A stretch of DNA of 64,000 bases from Curtobacterium sp. VKM Ac-1393 (GCF_015350995.1 NZ_JADKRW010000001.1:571702-635701), one strand, 5' to 3'. Positions 1 to 8,572 are shown, counted from the stretch's first letter. Notes: generated by a model not told the origin, from the letters alone. Numbers and translations are program-made.

Positions 1-20
1 GATGTACAGGGCGGGGAGAC

Positions 21-464
21 GTGATCGAGTACAACGACGACGACGCACACCGACGAGAACTCTCGCGGAAGCTGCAGTTGTTGATGGACGTCGTCGAGGC
101 GAATGCCGGGCAGCGACCGTCCTACAAGGAGATCGCAGCCGAGATCGAGGCACAGGGTGCGTCGATGAGCCGGCCGCGGTGGGGCTACATGCTCGGGGGC
201 AACGGTCCGGCAGTCCGCGACCAGCGCCTCCTCGCGGCACTGGCCGGCTACTTCGGCGTGCCGGCGGAGTACCTGACCGACGCTGCGGGCAACACCGACG
301 TGCCCGAGCGGGTGCAGGCGCAGCTCGAACTCGTCCTCGAACTCCGCAAGCGCGAGGTCGTCGCCTTCGCGACCCGTCGGCTGGGCGAGTTCGCCTCCGC
401 CGGCGAGATCCGCGACTTCACCGAGCACCTCCGCCGGCTCGACGAGTCGGGGTCCGCGCCGTGA
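21..464 (+). CDS. XRE/EspR-like helix-turn-helix regulator
   Basis: A 147-residue protein. The segment around residues 35-85 (SYKEIAAEIEAQG ... LAALAGYFGVPAEYL) looks like the HTH of XRE/EspR-type regulators, in which the DNA-binding unit selects start-up genes with an associated protease. The C-terminal half is a helical, charged tail suited to dimerisation. The GTG start follows a good GGGGAG ribosome site. Its stop overlaps the next start by four bases (GTGA), so it is the first gene of a coupled set of four. By analogy with XRE plus ImmA/IrrE pairs it probably represses its own operon; that is inference. No operator can be judged because the upstream region lies outside the window. Confidence 0.8.
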   Translation: MIEYNDDDAHRRELSRKLQLLMDVVEANAGQRPSYKEIAAEIEAQGASMSRPRWGYMLGGNGPAVRDQRLLAALAGYFGVPAEYLTDAAGNTDVPERVQAQLELVLELRKREVVAFATRRLGEFASAGEIRDFTEHLRRLDESGSAP

Positions 465-919
465 GCAGCGTGCGCGAGCGGCTCGGTGCCCGACGTCGGC
501 AGGCCACGGCCCGGCGGAGCGTGCGACGGCTCGGTCTCCCCCGGCGCCTGACGCTGCCCGCCCTCCTCGCTCGCGCGGAGTCCACCCTCGGCAAGCCGAT
601 CCGGCTGCGGACTACCGACCTGCCCGGTGACCTCTCCGCGCGCTTCATCCAGCGCGCCGACCACGCAGTCCTCGAGACCCGTCCGGACCTGTCCGAGCGC
701 TCCCGCGTGGCGTGCGTGCTCCACGAACTCGCGCACGTGTTCCTGGCGGATCCGGGCTGCGACCACCAGGCCTACACGGGGCTGCTCACCGGCCGGACGG
801 CGTTCACGCGGTCGCTGGACACCCCGCACGAGCAGGCGGTCGAACTCGTCGCCGACGAACTCGCGCTCCGGATCGGGCTGCTCGACCCGGACGACCGCGA
901 GCCCGGGATCTTCCGGTGA
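461..919 (+). CDS. ImmA/IrrE-type HExxH metallopeptidase-like protein
   Basis: The GTG start overlaps the stop of the upstream regulator by four bases and gives a 152-residue protein. HELAH at residues 88-92 is a zinc-protease HExxH motif, and the downstream HEQAVELVADELA segment supplies glutamates that could be the third ligand. This arrangement is typical of the ImmA/IrrE (DUF955) family, which cleave or de-repress partner XRE regulators. The N-terminus is Arg-rich and unlike the rest. The likely substrate is the adjacent HTH protein; that is inference from the family, not visible in sequence. Confidence 0.8.
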   Translation: MSSVRERLGARRRQATARRSVRRLGLPRRLTLPALLARAESTLGKPIRLRTTDLPGDLSARFIQRADHAVLETRPDLSERSRVACVLHELAHVFLADPGCDHQAYTGLLTGRTAFTRSLDTPHEQAVELVADELALRIGLLDPDDREPGIFR

Positions 920-1866
920 CGCTGCACGTCTGGGGGTCGATCCCGGTGTGGGTCATCCTGACGGTGCTCGTCGTCCGGCTGCTGCTCGTTCGGACCCAGT
1001 CGGCGAGCGTCACGTGGCTCATGGCCTGCTGCGGCTTCGTCGCCGTCGGCCTGACGATCAACCAGCCGGACGTCACGACCTTCCTCGCGGGCATCACGCA
1101 CGTACCGAACATCGCCGACCTGGTCGGCCGGTGCCTCATGGTGTGCGGCATGTTCGCACTCGCCCAGTCGGTGGAGGCCGCGGCACGCTCCGCGAAGCTC
1201 CTGCGCGCGAGCCGGATCATCGTCTGCGTGGCCGTGCTCCTCACGCTCGTCGTGCTCTTCACGATGGTCGACGCCCCGACCCCGACGGCGCAGTTCATGA
1301 CCGTCTACGGCGACCAGCTGCCGACCGCGCTGTACTCCGCGGTCGAGATGACGTACATCGCGGTCGTCATCGCCCGTTCCGCGACCGCCGTGCTGCGCGG
1401 GTTCCGGAGCGGCGACGGGCTCGGCCGGATGTACTGGCTGTTCGTCGTCGGGGCCGTCGGGCTGGTCCTGCTCGCCGCCATCGCGATCGCGCTCGACGCC
1501 GCCCACGTCGCCGGGGTCGACGGTGCGATCCACGCCCTCTCCACCGTGTACGCCCCGGTGTTCCTGCTGTCCATGGTGCTGCTGGCCGTCGGGGCCGCCG
1601 GGGGCGTGCTGCCGGACGCGGCACGGGAGTTCCGCGACTGGCGGGACACCCGGCACCGGTTCCGCACCCTGGAACCGGAACTCCGACGACTCGAGGCGGC
1701 CTCGGGCAACACCGGGCTCTACTTCACGATCGGCTGGCAGCGTCGCCAGTGGCGGAGTCGCCTGCACCGGCTGGCCGTCGAGATCGAGGACCGCGCACGC
1801 GAAGCCGGACAGGACGTGCCGGCGGCGGCGACGATCACCACCGCACGACTCAGGGAGCTCTCATGA
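916..1866 (+). CDS. Seven-helix membrane protein, MAB_1171c/DUF6545-like
   Basis: Starting at the GTG that overlaps the previous stop (GTGA), this encodes 316 residues. The first ~220 contain about seven hydrophobic segments beginning WVILTVLVVRLLLV and ending with FLLSMVLLAVGAAGG. A cytosolic helical tail rich in Arg and Glu follows (FRDWRDTRHRFRTLEPELRRLE and onward). This layout matches the actinobacterial MAB_1171c-type family, which commonly sits next to XRE/ImmA-IrrE pairs. The function is unknown. I see no transporter or enzyme motif. Confidence 0.75.
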   Translation: MTLHVWGSIPVWVILTVLVVRLLLVRTQSASVTWLMACCGFVAVGLTINQPDVTTFLAGITHVPNIADLVGRCLMVCGMFALAQSVEAAARSAKLLRASRIIVCVAVLLTLVVLFTMVDAPTPTAQFMTVYGDQLPTALYSAVEMTYIAVVIARSATAVLRGFRSGDGLGRMYWLFVVGAVGLVLLAAIAIALDAAHVAGVDGAIHALSTVYAPVFLLSMVLLAVGAAGGVLPDAAREFRDWRDTRHRFRTLEPELRRLEAASGNTGLYFTIGWQRRQWRSRLHRLAVEIEDRAREAGQDVPAAATITTARLRELS

Positions 1867-2885
1867 CAGCTGGCCGCACCACCGCACTCGGAACCGCAGC
1901 CGGCGCCGTCGGGACGCTCGGACTGGGCGCGTTCGTCGCACGACGGCTGCTCTTCCCCACCCCGTACACGGCGACCGCCACCGTGCGGAGCAGTACGGGA
2001 ACGGACGTCGAACTCGACGCGACGCGCGACACCCGGTTGCCGGGGACGTACGACCTGCAGCGTGACGACGCCCGCGTCCAGGTCGGCGCGATCAGCACCA
2101 CGGGCACCGGATCCGACAGCAGCGGCCCCGGTGACACGGTCCGTCGCAGCGTCGCCGACACCGTGGCGCCCGGCGAGTGGGGCTGGGACGCCCTGCGGTA
2201 CGACGGTCCGGCGGACGTCCCCGGCACCGAGCCCGAAGCCGCCACCACCCACGTCGTCCACGTGCACGGGCAGTCCCTGGGGCCGCGACAGGTCCTCCGC
2301 GGCGTCGGTGTCTGGCGCAGCCTCGGCGCGACCTCCGAGGTCGTCGACACCACGGACCTGCCGCTGCGCTCCCTCGACCCGCAGGCGGCGGACCGCATCG
2401 TCGCCGCGGTCCGGGCCGCTCGTGCCCGCGGCGCTCGGCGCGTGGTGTTGCAGGGCTGGTCCGCCGGCGCACTCGCCTGCTCGGTCGCGGCCGGCCGGGT
2501 CGCCGTCGATGCGATCGTGGCCGTCTCGCCACTGCTCGACGTCGCGTCGGCGCTCCGGGGAGCGGTCCGTGGGGCACGCCTGCCCGCCTTCGTCGGCACG
2601 ATCGCTGCTCGCATCGTCACGACCCCGGTGCTGTCCCGCCTGGCCGGGGCGCCGGCACCGGTCACGACCACGACCTGGCAGGACTCGACGACGCCGACGC
2701 TCGTGATCCACTCCACCGCCGACGCACTGGTCGCTCCGGACGACGTGGCCGCGCGCACCGCTCGCCAGCACACCACGGCGGTCGCGTTCCGCACGGCGCC
2801 GCACACGCTCGAGTGGAACGAGGACCCGGAGCGCTGGGAGGACGCGGTCCGCCACTTCGTCGGGGCACTGCCCGCCGTCGACTAG
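1863..2885 (+). CDS. Alpha/beta hydrolase, membrane-anchored
   Basis: 340 residues, with the ATG overlapping the previous stop (ATGA). The N-terminus has one hydrophobic stretch (residues ~8-28, AAGAVGTLGLGAFVARRLLF) that could anchor the protein. The core has HVHG at 133-136 as an oxyanion-type element. It also has the nucleophile elbow GWSAG with Ser200, Asp287 in STADAL and His314 in APHTLEW, a complete catalytic triad. The substrate cannot be told. It is the last gene of the four-gene coupled operon and is followed directly by a strong hairpin terminator. Confidence 0.8.
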   Translation: MTAGRTTALGTAAGAVGTLGLGAFVARRLLFPTPYTATATVRSSTGTDVELDATRDTRLPGTYDLQRDDARVQVGAISTTGTGSDSSGPGDTVRRSVADTVAPGEWGWDALRYDGPADVPGTEPEAATTHVVHVHGQSLGPRQVLRGVGVWRSLGATSEVVDTTDLPLRSLDPQAADRIVAAVRAARARGARRVVLQGWSAGALACSVAAGRVAVDAIVAVSPLLDVASALRGAVRGARLPAFVGTIAARIVTTPVLSRLAGAPAPVTTTTWQDSTTPTLVIHSTADALVAPDDVAARTARQHTTAVAFRTAPHTLEWNEDPERWEDAVRHFVGALPAVD

Positions 2886-2897
2886 CGAACGTGCAAC

Positions 2898-2925
2898 GGC
2901 CCCGGTCTGCGAACAGACCGGGGCC
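2898..2925. terminator. Bidirectional hairpin terminator, 12-bp stem
   Basis: A perfect 12-bp stem (2898-2909 with 2914-2925) closes a four-base loop. Read on the minus strand the loop is TTCG, an ultrastable tetraloop. It ends the four-gene operon on the plus strand and also lies directly downstream of the 6C-type RNA on the minus strand. Confidence 0.8.
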
Positions 2926-3008
2926 GGCAGCGACTCGATCCGTTGGGGGGAACCGATCGAGTGCGACGCGCGAGGAGTTGGGGGGAACGTCTCGCGCGCT
3001 GGTTCCAC
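2898..3008 (-). ncRNA. 6C small RNA (two C-rich stem-loops)
   Basis: On the minus strand two consecutive hairpins each present a loop of six cytosines closed by GTT/AAC. Hairpin one pairs 2991-2998 with 2967-2974; hairpin two pairs 2955-2962 with 2933-2940. The motif GTTCCCCCCAAC is identical in both. This is the defining architecture of the actinobacterial 6C RNA (called B11 in mycobacteria), whose C-rich loops are known to base-pair with G-rich mRNA sites. A UUCG-capped terminator follows. The 5' end is not fixed; a TACGGT box just upstream (about 3006-3011) is a possible -10. Confidence 0.8.
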
Positions 3009-3085
3009 CGTACCCCCGGACGGGGGTGCGCGGACGCGGGACGCGCGTATCGGCGAGCCGGGTTCTGGACCCGACGTGGAGACGG

Positions 3086-3123
3086 ACGGGAGGCCCGGTG
3101 CCAGCTGGCACCGGGCCTCCCGT
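3086..3123 (-). terminator. clpC terminator
   Basis: A 38-bp perfect palindrome centred at 3104.5, just downstream of the clpC stop. Each arm contains the 11-mer CGGGAGGCCCG that recurs across the window. Confidence 0.75.
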
Positions 3124-3140
3124 CTGTCTGGTGTCGGGTC

Positions 3141-5660
3141 CTAGGACTCGATCTCGCTCTGCGGCGCCTCCGGCGCCTTCTCGAGCGACGGCGCTCCGGT
3201 CAGGACCTCTTCGCGGCCCGGCTGACGCCCGGTCTCGAAGTGGAACGCACCGTCGACGAAGTCGACCTTCACGTGGTCGCCCGCGGTGAGCTCACCCTGC
3301 AGGATGTGCTCGGACAGCTGGTCCTCGACCTCGTGCTGCATCGCGCGACGCAGGGGGCGAGCACCGAGGGACGGGTCGAACCCGACCTTGATGAGCTGCT
3401 CCTTGGCGGGGAGCGTGAGCTCCACCGTCATGTCGCGGTCGAGCAGACGGTCGGCCAGACGCTTCACGAACAGGTCCACGATCTGCAGCAGCTCGGGCTG
3501 CGACAGCTGCGGGAACACGATCGTGTCGTCGACACGGTTCAGGAACTCGGGCTTGAAGTGCTTCTTGAGCTCCTCGTTGACCTTGCCGCGCATGCGGTCG
3601 TAGCCGACTGCCGAGTTGCCCTCGACCTGGAAGCCCACCGGGCCACCGGCGATGCCCTGCGAACCGAGGTTCGTGGTCATGATGATGACGGTGTTCTTGA
3701 AGTCGACCACACGGCCCTGACCGTCGGTGAGACGGCCTTCCTCGAGCACCTGCAGCAGCGAGTTGAAGATGTCCGGGTGGGCCTTCTCGATCTCGTCGAA
3801 CAGCACCACGGAGAACGGCTTGCGACGCACCTTCTCGGTGAGCTGGCCGCCCTCTTCGAACCCGACGAACCCGGGAGGGGCACCGAACAGCCGCGAGACG
3901 GTGTGCTTCTCGCCGAACTCCGACATGTCGAGGGAGATCAGTGCGCCCTCGTCGTCGAACAGGAACTCGGCGAGCGCCTTGGCGAGCTCGGTCTTGCCGA
4001 CACCCGTGGGGCCGGCGAAGATGAACGACCCCGAGGGGCGGTTCGGGTCCTTCAGGCCGGCGCGGGTACGGCGGATCGTCTTGGACAGGGCCGAGATGGC
4101 TTCTTCCTGACCGATGACGCGCTGGTGCAGTGCCTTCTCCATGAAGACGAGACGCGAGGTCTCCTCTTCGGTGAGCTTGAACACCGGGATGCCCGTGGCC
4201 TGCGCCAGGACCTCGGCGATGATGCCCTCGTCGACGGTGCCGGACGCGGCGACGTCACCGGCACGCCACTGCTTCTCGAGGCGGAGACGCTCACCCAGGA
4301 GCTTCTTCTCCTCGTCACGCAGGCTGGCGGCCTTCTCGAAGTCCTGCTCCTCGATGGCGGCTTCCTTCGACCCGCGGACCGTCGAGATCTTCTCGTCGAA
4401 CTCGCGGAGCTCCGGCGGTGCCGACAGGATCGACAGCCGCAGGCGAGCGCCGGCCTCGTCGATCAGGTCGATGGCCTTGTCCGGCAGGAAGCGGTCCTGC
4501 ACGTAGCGGTCGGCCAGGTTGGCGGCCGAGACGATCGCGCCGTCGGTGATGGACACCTTGTGGAACGCCTCGTACTTGTCCCGCAGGCCCTTGAGGATGT
4601 TGATCGTGTGCGGCAGCGACGGCTCGTTGACCTGCACCGACTGGAAGCGACGCTCGAGTGCGGCGTCCTTCTCGAAGTGCTTGCGGTACTCGTCGAGCGT
4701 GGTGGCACCGATGGTCTGGAGCTCACCGCGGGCGAGGAGGGGCTTGAGGATCGAGGCGGCGTCGATCGCGCCCTCGGCTGCACCGGCACCGACGAGCGTG
4801 TGGATCTCGTCGATGAAGACGATGATGTCGCCGCGGGTGCGGATCTCCTTCGTGACCTTCTTCAGGCGCTCTTCGAAGTCGCCGCGGTAGCGGGACCCGG
4901 CGATGAGCGATCCGAGGTCGAGCGAGTAGAGCTGCTTGTCCTTGAGCGTCTCGGGCACGTCGCCCTTGACGATCGCCTGGGCGAGGCCCTCGACGACGGC
5001 GGTCTTGCCGACGCCGGGCTCACCGATCAGGACGGGGTTGTTCTTGGAGCGGCGGGAGAGGATCTGCATGACCCGCTCCATCTCCTTCTCGCGCCCGATG
5101 ACGGGGTCGAGCTTGCCGTCGCGTGCGGCCTGGGTGAGGTTGCGACCGAACTGGTCGAGGACCTGCGAACCCTGCTGCGCGTTCTGCTGCTGCTCGCCGC
5201 CGACGGCGACCGCTTCCTTGCCCTGGTAGCCGGACAGGAGCTGGATGACCTGCTGGCGGACCCGGTTCAGGTCGGCGCCGAGCTTCACGAGCACCTGGGC
5301 TGCGACGCCCTCGCCCTCGCGGATCAGGCCGAGCAGGATGTGCTCGGTACCGATGTAGTTGTGGCCGAGCTGCAGCGCCTCGCGCAGGGACAGCTCGAGC
5401 ACCTTCTTGGCGCGCGGCGTGAACGGGATGTGCCCGGTCGGCTGCTGCTGGCCCTGACCGATGATGTCCTGGACCTGCTCGCGCACGGCGTCGAGCGAGA
5501 TGCCGAGCGACTCCAGCGCCTTGGCAGCAACGCCCTCGCCCTCGTGGATGAGGCCGAGGAGGATGTGCTCGGTGCCGATGTAGTTGTGGTTGAGCATCTT
5601 CGCTTCTTCTTGAGCGAGGACGACAACACGACGGGCTCGGTCGGTGAATCTCTCGAACAT
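3141..5660 (-). CDS. clpC: ATP-dependent Clp protease ATPase subunit ClpC
   Basis: 839 residues, full family length. Two N-terminal Clp_N repeats ([15 protein letters not shown] and [15 protein letters not shown], residues ~23-40 and ~98-115) are followed by AAA+ domain 1 with Walker A GEPGVGKT and Walker [10 protein letters not shown] coiled-coil UVR-like middle region follows, then AAA+ domain 2 with GPTGVGKT and [13 protein letters not shown]. ClpC unfolds substrates for ClpP in the cytosol and is essential in several actinobacteria. The start has an AAGGGAG ribosome site 7 bases upstream. It is monocistronic between two hairpins. Confidence 0.98.
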   Translation of the reverse strand: MFERFTDRARRVVVLAQEEAKMLNHNYIGTEHILLGLIHEGEGVAAKALESLGISLDAVREQVQDIIGQGQQQPTGHIPFTPRAKKVLELSLREALQLGHNYIGTEHILLGLIREGEGVAAQVLVKLGADLNRVRQQVIQLLSGYQGKEAVAVGGEQQQNAQQGSQVLDQFGRNLTQAARDGKLDPVIGREKEMERVMQILSRRSKNNPVLIGEPGVGKTAVVEGLAQAIVKGDVPETLKDKQLYSLDLGSLIAGSRYRGDFEERLKKVTKEIRTRGDIIVFIDEIHTLVGAGAAEGAIDAASILKPLLARGELQTIGATTLDEYRKHFEKDAALERRFQSVQVNEPSLPHTINILKGLRDKYEAFHKVSITDGAIVSAANLADRYVQDRFLPDKAIDLIDEAGARLRLSILSAPPELREFDEKISTVRGSKEAAIEEQDFEKAASLRDEEKKLLGERLRLEKQWRAGDVAASGTVDEGIIAEVLAQATGIPVFKLTEEETSRLVFMEKALHQRVIGQEEAISALSKTIRRTRAGLKDPNRPSGSFIFAGPTGVGKTELAKALAEFLFDDEGALISLDMSEFGEKHTVSRLFGAPPGFVGFEEGGQLTEKVRRKPFSVVLFDEIEKAHPDIFNSLLQVLEEGRLTDGQGRVVDFKNTVIIMTTNLGSQGIAGGPVGFQVEGNSAVGYDRMRGKVNEELKKHFKPEFLNRVDDTIVFPQLSQPELLQIVDLFVKRLADRLLDRDMTVELTLPAKEQLIKVGFDPSLGARPLRRAMQHEVEDQLSEHILQGELTAGDHVKVDFVDGAFHFETGRQPGREEVLTGAPSLEKAPEAPQSEIES

Positions 5661-5726
5661 GTGCTCTCCCTTGGCCCTTTCTGACGGAGCCGACAGCTGG
5701 TCCGGTCTCGTCTGAGTCCGGTCACG

Positions 5727-5810
5727 TACTCCGAGAGTAACCAGCGCTCCCCGTGCGGGCTGCCCCTGTTCGCCGTGGGCGTGACCTCACTGCGCGATGT
5801 GCGCAGTGAG
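5727..5810 (-). promoter_or_regulatory. clpC upstream region with two dyads
   Basis: Two perfect inverted repeats lie upstream of clpC: TACTC-CGA-GAGTA at 5727-5739 and CTCACTGCGC-(5)-GCGCAGTGAG at 5786-5810. On the minus strand TACTCT overlapping the first dyad is a possible -10. The segment GTTCGCTCACTGCG resembles ClgR-type half-sites, a regulator known for clp genes in actinobacteria, but the match is imperfect. The second dyad could instead belong to the neighbouring terminator. Confidence 0.4.
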
Positions 5811-5826
5811 CGAACGGAACAGACGA

Positions 5827-5863
5827 CGGGAGGCCCGCGGCGGCGTCCGCCACGGGCCTCCCG
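5827..5863 (-). terminator. Hairpin terminator after the Clp N-domain gene
   Basis: An 11-bp GC-rich stem (5827-5837 with 5853-5863) made of two copies of the CGGGAGGCCCG word in inverted order, 20 bases past the stop codon. Confidence 0.65.
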
Positions 5864-5882
5864 ATCGCTCCTGGGTTGCGTG

Positions 5883-6359
5883 TCAGGCGCGGCGAGCTGC
5901 CCGACGCAGGGCACGCCGGAAGCGGCGCGGCTCGACGCCGAGGGCGTCGAGGACGTCGTGGGCCGACCCCATGAAGGGGTCGTCGACGCCTTCGAGGACG
6001 GCGAGCACGACGTGGACGGGTCGGACGCGCTCGGCGGGACCGGCGAGGACGGCGGCCCGGGCGAGGACGCGAGCGGCCGCCGGGGTGCAGGCGACCCGGT
6101 CGTGCTCAGCGGTGCAGGCGGTCCGGGCGCCGACGAAGGCACTGATCTCGGAGCGGACGGCTTCGGGGGTGACCCCGTGCGCCTCGAGGACGGGGCGGAA
6201 CCGGGGCATCCCGCTGCAGAGGGTGACGGCGGCGAGCAGGAGGTGCTCCGCGTCGACGAAGCCGAAGCCCGTCTCGTGGGATTCGAGGTCGGCGAGCAGC
6301 ACGATCTCGCGCCCCTGCCGGACGGTGGGAAGGGCGACGGACAGCTGCGCGATCTGCAT
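5883..6359 (-). CDS. Stand-alone Clp N-terminal domain protein
   Basis: 158 residues consisting of one Clp_N-type fold only. FVDAEHLLLAAVTLCSG matches the ClpC signature [11 protein letters not shown], and a second half-repeat (VRPVHVVLAVLEG) follows. There is no AAA+ module, so it cannot unfold substrates itself; an adaptor or decoy role for the neighbouring ClpC is inference. I chose the ATG at 6359 rather than the in-frame upstream start. A TATTCT -10 box (6366-6371 on the minus strand) sits exactly six bases before it, with TGTTCA 17 bases further up. No ribosome site is present, so the message is probably leaderless. Confidence 0.85.
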   Translation of the reverse strand: MQIAQLSVALPTVRQGREIVLLADLESHETGFGFVDAEHLLLAAVTLCSGMPRFRPVLEAHGVTPEAVRSEISAFVGARTACTAEHDRVACTPAAARVLARAAVLAGPAERVRPVHVVLAVLEGVDDPFMGSAHDVLDALGVEPRRFRRALRRAARRA

Positions 6360-6429
6360 GTATTCAGAATATCGCATGCAAGGACAATTGAACAGTGCTC
6401 GTCCCAGCGCCGCTCGGTACGATCCGGTC
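6360..6429. promoter_or_regulatory. Divergent leaderless promoters, clpN-like gene and nadK
   Basis: Minus strand: TGTTCA, 17-bp spacer, TATTCT, then six bases to ATG. Plus strand: TACGAT at 6418-6423, then six bases to the nadK ATG. Neither gene has a ribosome binding site. The AT-rich centre contrasts with the surrounding GC-rich sequence. Confidence 0.65.
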
Positions 6430-7362
6430 ATGGATCAGCCCGTCGTCGGACTCGTCGTCCACCCGACCAAGAACGTGCAGGAGTCGGTCACGACCCTGCA
6501 GCGCTGGAACGCGTCCGGTCTCGGCGAACTCGTCGCCCGTCGCGCCGACGCCCAGCGGATCGGTGGTGGCATCACGGCGGTGGAGGACGACGACTTCACC
6601 GCGCGGGTCGACCTCGTCGTCGCACTCGGCGGCGACGGCACCATGCTCGGCGCGATGCGACTCGTGGCGAAGCGCCCGGTCCCGGTGCTCGGCGTGAACT
6701 ACGGCAACGTCGGGTTCCTGGTCGAGATCGAACCGCCCGAGCTCGAGGCGGCGCTCGACCGCCTGTCAGCAGGCGAGTACCAGCTCGAACCGCACCACGC
6801 GCTCGAGGCCCGGCTGTCCTGGAGCGGCGCACGCACCGACTACCTGGCCTTCAACGACCTGACGATCGTGCGGCGCCCCGGCTCCGGCCAGGTGTCGGCC
6901 GACCTCAGCGTCGGCGGGCTCGGCTACGGGTACTACCGCGCGGACGCCATCGTCGCCGCGACGCCCGCCGGGTCCACCGCGTACAACTACGCCGCAGGTG
7001 GTCCGGTGCTGTCCCCCGCACTGTCCGGGTCCGTCGTGACCCCGGTCGCACCGATGGCCGGGATCGACCGTGCCGTGGTGCTCGCCGCGCGGGAGCGCTA
7101 CCGCTTCGACATCGCCGAGGGCACCCGGAGCGCCGCACTCGAGGTCGACGGACTCGTCGTCGGCGAGGTCGCCACCGGTGCGCAGATCGACGTCCGACTC
7201 CGGAAGGACGCCGGCAGCGTCGTTCGCCTCGATGCCGAACGGCACGGGCGCACCGGGCGGGTGAAGCTCAGCCTGCTCGACTTGCCGGTCCGCCCCGACC
7301 AGCTCATCGAACTGATCCCGAGCGACCTGCGGCAGAAGCTCGGGCGCGAACTCGACCAGTAG
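6430..7362 (+). CDS. nadK: NAD kinase
   Basis: 310 residues. The catalytic GGDGT motif (residues ~68-72, VVALGGDGTMLGA) and the family signature NYGNVGFLVE are present. So are the conserved NDLTIVR and TPAGSTAYNYAAGGP segments of ATP/polyphosphate NAD kinases. It phosphorylates NAD to NADP in the cytosol. The start at 6430 is set by the TACGAT box six bases upstream; a longer open frame runs upstream but has no supporting signal. A strong hairpin follows the stop. Confidence 0.96.
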   Translation: MDQPVVGLVVHPTKNVQESVTTLQRWNASGLGELVARRADAQRIGGGITAVEDDDFTARVDLVVALGGDGTMLGAMRLVAKRPVPVLGVNYGNVGFLVEIEPPELEAALDRLSAGEYQLEPHHALEARLSWSGARTDYLAFNDLTIVRRPGSGQVSADLSVGGLGYGYYRADAIVAATPAGSTAYNYAAGGPVLSPALSGSVVTPVAPMAGIDRAVVLAARERYRFDIAEGTRSAALEVDGLVVGEVATGAQIDVRLRKDAGSVVRLDAERHGRTGRVKLSLLDLPVRPDQLIELIPSDLRQKLGRELDQ

Positions 7363-7399
7363 CGATCCGGGCAGGTGCCCCGCCCCCACGAACGTGAAT

Positions 7400-7428
7400 G
7401 GCCCGCTCGAGCAGTGCTCGAGCGGGCC
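7400..7428. terminator. Bidirectional terminator between nadK and sigma gene
   Basis: A perfect 13-bp stem with a three-base loop (7400-7412 with 7416-7428), followed on the plus strand by TTCC. It separates two convergent genes. Confidence 0.8.
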
Positions 7429-7513
7429 TTCCCATCACCCCACCGGATCGTCTTCCCACAGAACGACCCGGGTTCCCCTGCCGACGCGTGCGCCGGCCGA
7501 AGCCCTGCTGACC

Positions 7514-8572
7514 TCAGTCGGTCAGGTACAGCTGCATGTCCTGCGAGACGGCCTTGGCGAACAGGCGCAGCTTGGCACGCGACTCGACCCGGCTGACGGC
7601 CTGGCGGGTCGTGTGCACGATCTTCGAGATCTCGTCGAGCGTCATCGGCTTGTCGTCGTCGAGGCCGTAGCGCATGCGGATCACGTTCGCCTCTTCGCTC
7701 GGCAGCTCGGCGACGATCGAGCGGATGTCGCGGTGCAGGAGCGTGGTCTCGGTGAGCTCGTTCGGGGACGCAGCATCCTCGTCCTCGATGAAGTCGCCCA
7801 GCTCGCTGTCGTCCGAGTCGCCGACGACGGTGTGGATCGACACCGGCTCGTGCGAACGGCCCTTGAGGTCGACGAGCTCCTCGACGGTCATGCTCAGTTC
7901 GGCGGCGACCTCGTCGGGCATCGGCGCACGGCCGAGGTCCACGGTCAGGTCGCGCTCGGTGCGGGAGATCTTGTTGATCAGCTCGACGGTGTGGACCGGG
8001 ATGCGGATCGTCCGGGCCTTGTCGGCGAGACCACGCGAGATCGCCTGGCGGATCCACCAAGTCGCGTAGGTCGAGAACTTGTAGCCCTGCGTGAAGTCGA
8101 ACTTCTCGACCGCACGGACCAGGCCGAGGTTGCCCTCCTGGATGACGTCCATGAACGGCAGGCCACGCTGCGAGTAGCGCTTCGCGATGCTGACGACCAG
8201 GCGGAGGTTCGAGGTGATCATCCGCTCCTTGGCGCGCTCACCGTCGCGGACGAGCCAGCGGAGTTCGCGCTGCAGGGTCTTGGCGAGGCCCTTCTCGGTC
8301 GCGAGCTTCTCTTCTGCGAACAGACCGACCTCGATGCGGCGGGCGATCTGCGCTTCTTCCTCGGCGGTGAGGAGCGAGAGACGACCGATGTGGCGCAGGT
8401 AGTCGCCGACCTGGTCGACGGAGGCACCGCGGACGCCGGCGAGCTGCTCGTCGGCCTCGACGTCGGTGTCGAGGGACGTGGTCGTGGACTCGGCGCCCTG
8501 GGTCTTGGAGGCCGCTGCCTTCTTCGTGGTGGCGCGGCGGGTGGTGCTCGGTGCAGCCGTTGCGATCGTCAT
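7514..8572 (-). CDS. RNA polymerase sigma-70 factor, group 2 (SigB-like)
   Basis: 352 residues. An Ala/Thr/Lys-rich N-terminus of ~40 residues precedes region 1.2 (DQVGDYLRHIGRLSLLTAEEE). Region 2 is close to primary sigmas, with KFSTYATWWIRQAISR and ARTIRIPVH. Region 3 follows, then region 4 (VIRMRYGLDD). The protein lacks the long region 1.1 of a housekeeping SigA, so a group 2 factor is likeliest. The recognition helix reads TRQAVSRVESRAKLRLF rather than the usual SRERIRQIE, so -35 recognition may differ. GGGAG precedes the ATG by six bases. Confidence 0.9.
   Translation of the reverse strand: MTIATAAPSTTRRATTKKAAASKTQGAESTTTSLDTDVEADEQLAGVRGASVDQVGDYLRHIGRLSLLTAEEEAQIARRIEVGLFAEEKLATEKGLAKTLQRELRWLVRDGERAKERMITSNLRLVVSIAKRYSQRGLPFMDVIQEGNLGLVRAVEKFDFTQGYKFSTYATWWIRQAISRGLADKARTIRIPVHTVELINKISRTERDLTVDLGRAPMPDEVAAELSMTVEELVDLKGRSHEPVSIHTVVGDSDDSELGDFIEDEDAASPNELTETTLLHRDIRSIVAELPSEEANVIRMRYGLDDDKPMTLDEISKIVHTTRQAVSRVESRAKLRLFAKAVSQDMQLYLTD

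Noticed and set aside
2943-5684. Very long open frame on the plus strand opposite clpC
   Set aside because: It is antisense to an unmistakable clpC and its sequence is the low-complexity Leu/Val/Glu/Asp text that GC-rich codon bias produces.
7514-8572. Primary sigma factor SigA
   Set aside because: Lacks the long N-terminal region 1.1 and has an unusual region 4.2, so group 2 is preferred.
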